From an uncultured Pseudorhodoferax sp. (GTDB lineage Bacteria > Pseudomonadota > Gammaproteobacteria > Burkholderiales > Burkholderiaceae): DNA of 7,128 nt. Position 1 is the first letter of the stretch; each line of letters opens with the position of its first letter. Positions 1 through 4,701 of the stretch are shown here, in pieces. Position numbers and translations under genes: made by a program. The notes below the pieces were generated by a model, which saw nothing but the letters and a program-made list of their open reading frames with translations, ran no database searches and had not been told where the DNA came from. The stretch spans positions 1 to 7,128 of the forward strand of contig CAJYRH010000450.1 in NCBI GenBank assembly GCA_913776795.1, read 5' to 3'.

Positions 1-1624
1 GGTAGAGCTGGCCAGGCCGACGCTGGACGAGTCGGGCGTGCGCGCAATCACCGCGGCTCTGGGGGCCGCCTGCCGCGACACGCTCGTCGGGATCGACCCT
101 GAGTCCGCCAGCGACAGTTCGGACCGGTTGAAGGCCGCTGCCGGTCGCATCGAGACGAAGCTGCAGACCCTGCCCGATGCTGCGGCCGTGCTGAAGGCGC
201 TGGAGGACGAGAACTACGAAGGCGCCGTCGGCCTCTTCCAGGAGGCCTGCACCGCGGCTGCGACGGCCGCCGCCACGTCCGAGCTGCTGGTGCTGTTTGC
301 CGGCGAGACCGCCCGCGCCAACGCCAGGACCAAAGCGGCCGATGCCATGGAGGCCGACTTCAACCGCGGCGAGGAGGAAGAGGAGGTCCCTGAGGAGCAG
401 CAGGCCAAGCACAAGAAGGAAATCTCCAACCACGAGCCCGACTGGGTCAAGGGCTCGAACGGTGATTGGATCTGCGCGGTCTGCCAGGCATCGGCCAGCG
501 AGGACCCGGCGGTCTTCGCCGGCATGCTGGAGCGCAAGATCGCGCGCCTGGAGCGAGACCAGCAACTGCTCAAGTGGGGTGCCACGCTGGTCGGCATGGG
601 CATCGACACCGCCGCCAACTTCATCGCACCGCTGGCCATCGTCGGCAGTGCGTTGAAGGTGGCGCGCAACCTCTACGAGGCCGGCAAGCGGACCGTGGAC
701 ACCATCAACTTCGTGGAGAAGCGCGAGGGCCTGTACAACGCCGCCAGCGCCTTCTCGCCGGCGGTCTCGCAGTTCATCCACAACGGCCGCATTCAGCAGG
801 CCCACTACTACGCCAACGCCGCCTTCGAGGCGGCCAAGATGATCGGCGCGATCATGCAGGTGGCTGGCGTGGTGGCGGCGCCGGCGGGCGTGATCCTGTC
901 GGCCTCGGCGGGCATTGCACAGGCCACCGAGGCGGTGTTGTACGAGGCCAGCAAGCGCTATGACCTTGAAAAGGCCTGGACCACCTACGCGCTGGCGCTA
1001 TCGCGGCCGCAGAACCGCCGGCTCGGCCTGGTGGCGGTGCGCGAGAACCCGACGCTGGCCAAGTACGCGGTGGCCTGGGGTGCGGTCAAGAAGAAGGACC
1101 CGCTGGTGCAGGACTTCATGGGCGTCTGCGACCTGTCGCCGGAGGTATTGAAGGATCCGCAGGCCAACATCGACAAGGTGGTGAAGTACCTGGAGACGCG
1201 CATGCCGGACGACAACGTCGTCACCGGCCGCAAGATGGACGGACCGCCGATCGCCTGGGCGCCTACCCAGATGGAGCTGACCGCCACGAGCTGGATCAAG
1301 ATCAAATCCCTGGGCGTCGCCAAGGGTGGCCTGGCAGAACTGGATACCCGCCGCTTCGAGAATCTGCTGATCCAGCTGGACCAGCGCTACGCTGCCGCCA
1401 AACTGCAGGCACTGGTTCAGCCGAAGTCCGAACTGCCGAAGGACAGCAGGGACCAATGCCTGAAGACCTGCGGGGATGCCGTCCTCGCACTGCTGCTGTA
1501 CAACCCCCGCCTGGCCGACGGCAGTGGCCCCTGCACGGAGATGTCCAAGGTCAAGACGCATTTCGACAAGATGCTCGAGGAGCGCAAGGCGGAGATCGGC
1601 AAGTGGGCCCTGGCGGACGCTTGA
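1..1624 (+). CDS. Large helical protein of unknown function, 5'-truncated by window edge
   Basis: I do not recognise this family. The frame is open from base 2 with no stop. A GTG at 38 could start a 528-residue protein, but no clear Shine-Dalgarno precedes it and the upstream codons read as normal protein, so the gene probably begins outside. Numbered from that GTG: residues 1-105 are Ala-rich and helical. Residues 107-128 form an acidic then basic linker with five consecutive Glu. C146 and C149 form a single CxxC after a Trp. Residues 177-205 and 266-298 are hydrophobic/amphipathic, and the second is Gly/Ala-rich with an AAPAG turn like a helical hairpin. Residues 300-528 are charged and helical, with further Cys at 364, 474, 478 and 499. 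No signal peptide is visible in the part present. Lys-rich stretches make it less extremely GC-rich than the genes to its right. The mix of soluble helices and hydrophobic hairpin could fit a secreted effector or membrane-inserting toxin, but this is a guess. The CDS itself is well supported. Confidence 0.85.
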   Translation, partial: VELARPTLDESGVRAITAALGAACRDTLVGIDPESASDSSDRLKAAAGRIETKLQTLPDAAAVLKALEDENYEGAVGLFQEACTAAATAAATSELLVLFAGETARANARTKAADAMEADFNRGEEEEEVPEEQQAKHKKEISNHEPDWVKGSNGDWICAVCQASASEDPAVFAGMLERKIARLERDQQLLKWGATLVGMGIDTAANFIAPLAIVGSALKVARNLYEAGKRTVDTINFVEKREGLYNAASAFSPAVSQFIHNGRIQQAHYYANAAFEAAKMIGAIMQVAGVVAAPAGVILSASAGIAQATEAVLYEASKRYDLEKAWTTYALALSRPQNRRLGLVAVRENPTLAKYAVAWGAVKKKDPLVQDFMGVCDLSPEVLKDPQANIDKVVKYLETRMPDDNVVTGRKMDGPPIAWAPTQMELTATSWIKIKSLGVAKGGLAELDTRRFENLLIQLDQRYAAAKLQALVQPKSELPKDSRDQCLKTCGDAVLALLLYNPRLADGSGPCTEMSKVKTHFDKMLEERKAEIGKWALADA

Positions 1625-1657
1625 GCGCGGATCGGACGCGGATCGGGCGCGGATCGG
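1625..1657. repeat. Three tandem 11-bp repeats, each with a GATC
   Basis: Directly after the TGA of the left-hand gene the unit GCGCGGATCGG occurs three times head to tail (1625-1635, 1636-1646, 1647-1657). The only difference is A for G at the first base of the second copy. A partial fourth unit (GCG) follows. The three GATC tetramers lie 11 bp apart, close to one helical turn, so they sit on roughly the same face of the DNA. Whether this is slippage or a binding array cannot be told from sequence. Confidence 0.85.
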
Positions 1658-1720
1658 GCGCCGCGGCCGCGGTGCGCATCGGCTCGGGGCCAGAAGCAGG
1701 GTTCGTTGAAGGTTCGGAGC

Positions 1721-1740
1721 GCGGTGCCATTCGGCACCGC
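1721..1740. other. Perfect 8-bp inverted repeat with 4-nt loop
   Basis: GCGGTGCC at 1721-1728 and GGCACCGC at 1733-1740 are exact reverse complements separated by ATTC. The stem would form a stable RNA hairpin about 100 bases after the stop of the left-hand gene. No run of T follows on either strand, so it is not a standard intrinsic terminator. It could be an mRNA 3'-end stabiliser, a Rho-assisted pause hairpin or a dyad binding site. Confidence 0.6.
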
Positions 1741-1942
1741 ACCGGGCCAGCCGGGCCGCGAGCGCAGCGTGGCACCGTCAACAGGCTGGACTGCACCGGC
1801 TGCAGGCCGGGCCGGACGCCAATGCCGCCGGGGCTGCAGGGGCTGCCGCCGTCCTGCGGCCCATGCACTGTTCGCGCGCGGCAGTCCGTGCAGTGGGTGC
1901 CTGCAGGCCGCTGCGCCCGAGGCGCGCGCTAAGCTCGGCGCG

Positions 1943-2893
1943 GTGCCCGCTGTCAAAGACCTGCTCGAAGCCCGCCAGCCCTGGATCTACTTCGGTGCCG
2001 TGTTTCTCGGCGCTGCGCTGGCATGGCGCGCGCCCGGCACGGCCGCCTGGCAGCCGGCCATCGCGCCGGCCCTGGCGCTGATGCTGTTCCTGACGTTCCT
2101 GCAGCTGCCGTTGTCGGCGCTGGGCCAGGCGCTGCGTGCGCGGCGCTTCCTGGCGGTGCTGCTGGGCGTGAACTTCGTGGCGGTTCCGTTGTTGGTGGGG
2201 CTCCTGTTGCCGCTGTTGCCGGCCGATCCGCTGTTGCGCCTGGGCGTCCTGCTCGTGCTGCTGTGTCCCTGCATCGACTACGTGGTCAGCTTCGCCCAGC
2301 TCGGCCGCGCCGATGCCCGGCTGCTGCTGGCGGCCACGCCCTGGCTGCTGCTCCTGCAGATGGCGCTGCTGCCGCTGTACCTGGGGCTGTTGCTGGGCGA
2401 GGCGGCGGCCGGCCTGGTGCGGCCCGGCCCTTTCGTGCACGCCTTCGTCTGGCTCATCGCCGTGCCGCTGGTGCTGGCCATGGCCTTCCAGCGCTGGGCC
2501 GGCGCGCGCGTGAACGCTGCGTTGGCGCTGCTGCCGGTGCCGGCCACGGCGCTCGTGCTGCTCATCGTCGTGGCGGCCGTTCTGCCGCAGCTGGGCCAGG
2601 CCGGGCCCGCGGCGCTGCGCGCCGTGCCGGTCTACCTGCTCTTCGCCCTGCTCGCGCCCCTGCTGGCCTGGTGGCTGGCACGGTGTGCGCAGCTCGGGGC
2701 ACCGGCCGCGCGCGCCGTGGCCTTCAGCGCGGCCACGCGCAACTCGCTCGTGGTGTTGCCGCTGGCCCTGGCCGTGCCTGGCGCGGTGCCGCTGCTGCCG
2801 GCTGTGGTGGTGGCGCAGACGCTCGTGGAGCTCGTGGCGGAACTGGTCTACATCCGCTGGCTGGCGCGGCTGGGCGCGGGGGGCCGGCGCTAG
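1943..2893 (+). CDS. ACR3-like / bile acid:sodium symporter superfamily permease (putative arsenite efflux)
   Basis: A 316-residue inner-membrane protein, the usual size for this superfamily, with about ten hydrophobic helices from residue 14 to residue 308. Family-like features are a CPCIDY segment in the fourth helix region (C110, resembling the C-T-D-W motif of ACR3 arsenite antiporters), then TPWLLLLQ and LLPLYLGLLLG (132-151), and RNSLVVLPLALA (266-277), resembling the N-S discontinuous helix. A late helix carries E296 and E300, where ACR3 has a functional Glu. ACR3 proteins expel arsenite using the proton gradient; the arsenite substrate is inferred, since no arsR, arsC or arsH is visible nearby. 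The GTG at 1943 was chosen because family similarity begins there. The frame continues upstream to 1706, but that text is Arg/Gly/Pro-rich and unlike a permease. No good ribosome binding site precedes the GTG, so the start is uncertain. The stop overlaps that of the convergent Nudix gene. Confidence 0.8.
   Translation: MPAVKDLLEARQPWIYFGAVFLGAALAWRAPGTAAWQPAIAPALALMLFLTFLQLPLSALGQALRARRFLAVLLGVNFVAVPLLVGLLLPLLPADPLLRLGVLLVLLCPCIDYVVSFAQLGRADARLLLAATPWLLLLQMALLPLYLGLLLGEAAAGLVRPGPFVHAFVWLIAVPLVLAMAFQRWAGARVNAALALLPVPATALVLLIVVAAVLPQLGQAGPAALRAVPVYLLFALLAPLLAWWLARCAQLGAPAARAVAFSAATRNSLVVLPLALAVPGAVPLLPAVVVAQTLVELVAELVYIRWLARLGAGGRR
2890..2893. other. Shared palindromic stop codons of convergent genes
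   Basis: CTAG at 2890-2893 is its own reverse complement. It provides TAG for the permease (2891-2893, + strand) and TAG for the Nudix gene (2892-2890, - strand). The genes overlap by 4 bp, leaving no room for a terminator between them, so any terminator for one must lie inside the other. Confidence 0.9.
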
Positions 2894-3549
2894 CGTCGCG
2901 CGACCCGCGGCTGCTCGAAGTGCGCCACGCGCGGGGCGCGGCCGGCCAGGCAGACCTCGCGGAACTGGAACAGCAGGGCGGCCGTCGGGGCCGCGACCCA
3001 GCCATCGCCGACCGGCATGCGCAGCACGGGGTGCGGGCTGTCGGCGATGGGTTCGAGCAGCGGCGCATCGGCGCGCTGCAACTCGGCCAGGCGCACGCGG
3101 TGGACGCTGGCCACCTCGGCAGGGTTGGGCACGAGCGCTTCGTGCACGGGGCCGGCCCAGACCACGACAGGCGTGATCGCGAAGCCCGAGCGGGTGGGGA
3201 AGTCGTCGAGCAGGCCCAGCACCGCATCGGGACCGAGCGCCAGGCCCACTTCCTCGTGCAGTTCGCGCAGCGCTGCATCGGCGGCCGATTCGCCGGGCTC
3301 CACGCGGCCACCGGGCAGCGCCCATTGGCCCGGGTGGTTGCGCAGGTGCATCGCACGCCGCGTGAGCAGCACGGCCGCCTGCGCGCTCCACACGGTGGGT
3401 CGGGGCAGGCCCGGGAATTCCGCGCCCCAGCCTTCCTCGACGAGGGCCAGCGCGACTGCGGCGCGGCGGCCTGGTGCCTGCACGCCGTGCAGTGCGAAGG
3501 CGGTCAGGTGGCGGGAGATGTGCTCGCGTAGCGCGGCGTCCAGCTGCAT
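2890..3549 (-). CDS. Nudix hydrolase, CoA pyrophosphatase-like
   Basis: A 219-residue cytoplasmic enzyme with a complete Nudix box: G81-x5-E87-x7-R95-E96-L97-x-E99-E100-x-G102-L103 (DNA 3241-3309), which binds the divalent metals and hydrolyses a nucleoside diphosphate linked to another moiety. Just before it, LLTRRAMHLRNHPGQW (61-76) matches the pattern of the CoA-pyrophosphatase subgroup (NudL/YeaB, UPF0035 signature), which splits CoA or acyl-CoA into phosphopantetheine and 3',5'-ADP. W76-A-L replaces the more usual V-x-F before PGG, so the exact substrate is less certain than the fold. Start: ATG at 3549 is the first Met that keeps the N-terminal helix. No Shine-Dalgarno is visible, and longer versions of the frame run back through the neighbouring gene as Arg/Ala-rich shadow. 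It lies 47 bp downstream of the CtaG-like gene on the same strand and may be read through from it. Confidence 0.88.
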   Translation of the reverse strand: MQLDAALREHISRHLTAFALHGVQAPGRRAAVALALVEEGWGAEFPGLPRPTVWSAQAAVLLTRRAMHLRNHPGQWALPGGRVEPGESAADAALRELHEEVGLALGPDAVLGLLDDFPTRSGFAITPVVVWAGPVHEALVPNPAEVASVHRVRLAELQRADAPLLEPIADSPHPVLRMPVGDGWVAAPTAALLFQFREVCLAGRAPRVAHFEQPRVARR

Positions 3550-3596
3550 GGTCGGCGGTGGTCCGGGTCGTGGGGCCCAACCAGTATGCCCGCGCC

Positions 3597-4340
3597 TCAA
3601 TGCGCCGCTGTCGCGTGCCGGACTGGCGCCGCCGAACCGAACCAGCGCAGCGCCAGGGCCACGGCGGCCAGCAGATAGCCCAGCGCGCCGAGCACCCACA
3701 TCAGCAGGCCAGCCAACTGCTGGTCGTGCAGGGGCTCCAGTCCCCAGGCGCGGGCGCCGGCCGCCTGCAGGCCATACAGCGGTTCGCCCGCGAAGGTCAG
3801 CAGTGCGCCCAGCAGCCCGGTATGCGCCATGGTGGCGAGCAGCGCAAGCAGCGCCGCACCCCGCGCGGGCACCGGTGCCAGCAGCGCGGCGCGCCAGAAC
3901 CACCAGGCCGAGCCCAGCAGCAGCGCGAGCGCCAGCAGATGCAGGCCGGCATGCTCGAGCACGGCCGCGTACAGCGGCGGCCAGTGCCACAGCCACAGCA
4001 GCGCGCCGTGCACGACCGCTGCCGGACCCGGCTTGGGCATGTGCGCGCGCTGCAGCGATCCCATGGCGAGCAGACCCGTGCCGGCCAGCATCAGCATGAG
4101 CTGCGCCATGTGGGCCGAGGCCAGCGTGGCGGCGAGCCGGCACAGCGGGGAGACCAGCGCCATCGCGAGCAATCCCCAGCCCGCGAGCGCCAGCGCCGTG
4201 CGCCGGCGCGCGAGCAACCACGCCAGCAGGGCCAGCAGCGGCGCCAGCGTGGCAGGCGCAAGGCTCCAGCGCAGCCACCAGTCCTGCGGCAGGGCCGGCA
4301 CGGTGCCTGCCAGGCACAGGGAGATCAGATCCTGGAACAT
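3597..4340 (-). CDS. ctaG: Cytochrome c oxidase assembly protein, CtaG/caa3 type
   Basis: A 247-residue integral membrane protein with about seven hydrophobic helices, matching the caa3_CtaG family found in cytochrome c oxidase operons and thought to act in copper-centre assembly. It is unrelated to the Cox11-type protein also called CtaG. Motifs seen: S75-A-H77-M-A-Q80, W117-H-W-P-P-L-Y (117-123), M171-A-H173-T-G-L-L-G followed by LTFAGEPLY, and D206-Q-Q-L-A-G (206-211) followed by MW. One departure: the family usually has His after the Gln of HMxQH, but here it is L81, and the following A-P-P-L-L-like turn reads A-G-T-G-L-L. The ATG at 4340 is fixed by a strong GGAGG 7 nt upstream and by the match to family length. 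The start overlaps the preceding gene by 16 bp, consistent with translational coupling. The assignment to oxidase biogenesis rests on both motifs and operon position. Confidence 0.87.
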   Translation of the reverse strand: MFQDLISLCLAGTVPALPQDWWLRWSLAPATLAPLLALLAWLLARRRTALALAGWGLLAMALVSPLCRLAATLASAHMAQLMLMLAGTGLLAMGSLQRAHMPKPGPAAVVHGALLWLWHWPPLYAAVLEHAGLHLLALALLLGSAWWFWRAALLAPVPARGAALLALLATMAHTGLLGALLTFAGEPLYGLQAAGARAWGLEPLHDQQLAGLLMWVLGALGYLLAAVALALRWFGSAAPVRHATAAH

Positions 4341-4699
4341 GCCGCGTCCTCCGTGGTCGATGCCAGCGTCTGGCCGGCGCAGGGCGGCAGGGCCAGCAGC
4401 GGCCAGCCGGTCCAGACCGTGGCGGCAGCCGCCACGGCCGTCAGCACCCGCGCCAGGCGGCGCAGCGGCTCGTCCCAGCGGGAGAACCACCGCCACAGCG
4501 CGACCAGCGCAAGCAGGTGCACGAGCCACGCCAGCGCCAGGGCGCCGGTCAGCAGGTTGATACCGGCCAGGCTGCGGGCATGCCAGCCGGCTTCGCATCC
4601 CAGCGCCAGGCCGGCGTACAGCATGGCGAAGCTGCTGGCCCAGACCAGCAGGGCGGCCGTGCTGCCGAGCAGCCAGCGGGTGGGCGTGATGGGCTGCAT
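4325..4699 (-). CDS. Small three-helix membrane protein in the oxidase operon, unknown function
   Basis: A 124-residue protein that I do not recognise as a named family. It has three predicted membrane helices (about residues 9-34, 46-70 and 82-104) separated by a short loop with C35 and H40 and by a Trp/Arg-rich cytoplasmic-type loop (WRWFSRWDEPLRR, 69-81). A short tail contains C107 and C121. Its ATG at 4699 follows the TGA of the fused oxidase gene after 2 bp, with GGGGG 8 nt upstream as a weak ribosome binding site, and its end overlaps the CtaG-type gene by 16 bp. This tight placement, and the absence of any catalytic motif, suggest an accessory subunit or an assembly/stability factor for the oxidase. 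The frame remains open far upstream, but that text is a shadow of the oxidase gene. Confidence 0.75.
   Translation of the reverse strand: MQPITPTRWLLGSTAALLVWASSFAMLYAGLALGCEAGWHARSLAGINLLTGALALAWLVHLLALVALWRWFSRWDEPLRRLARVLTAVAAAATVWTGWPLLALPPCAGQTLASTTEDAACSRI
4348..4352 (-). promoter_or_regulatory. Ribosome binding site of the CtaG-type gene
   Basis: On the - strand GGAGG lies 7 nt before the ATG at 4340, inside the end of the preceding small membrane protein gene. It is the best Shine-Dalgarno in the cluster and decides the start of the CtaG-type gene. It also suggests that this gene can be initiated independently of the overlapping upstream gene. Confidence 0.8.
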
Positions 4700-4701
4700 G
4701 C

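Larger units (their letters stand above)
1625..1942. other. Intergenic region without a convincing gene
   Basis: These 318 bases between the left-hand gene and the permease hold the 11-bp repeats, a perfect 12-bp palindrome at 1661-1672 (contains GCGGCCGC), the 8-bp hairpin at 1721-1740, a smaller 5-bp stem at 1791-1805 and a 10-bp palindrome at 1899-1908. Open frames cross it on both strands, but their translations are low-complexity Arg/Pro/Ala/Gly text typical of non-coding GC-rich DNA. I see no recognisable -35/-10 pair, no ArsR-type operator, no tRNA and no T-tract terminator. The permease promoter, if it has its own, must lie here. Confidence 0.6.

Noticed and set aside
1625..1657. CRISPR or similar repeat-spacer array
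   Set aside because: The units are only 11 bp and contiguous, with no spacers between them.
1721..1740. Rho-independent terminator
   Set aside because: The stem is good, but no T-tract follows on either strand.
1706..1942. N-terminal extension of the permease from an ATG at 1706
   Set aside because: The added 79 residues are Arg/Gly/Pro-rich and unlike a permease N-terminus, and they run over the hairpin. Family similarity begins at the GTG at 1943.
2023..3531. 502-codon open frame on the + strand
   Set aside because: The translation is Ala/Gly/Arg shadow text overlapping the permease and the antisense of the Nudix gene, both of which have clear family motifs.
1778..3580. 600-codon open frame on the - strand
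   Set aside because: It is Gln/Arg-rich low-complexity text antisense to the permease, a usual by-product of GC-rich DNA.
3550..4317. Long N-terminal extension of the Nudix frame
   Set aside because: The extension is an out-of-frame reading of the CtaG-type gene. The Nudix protein has its normal length from the ATG at 3549.
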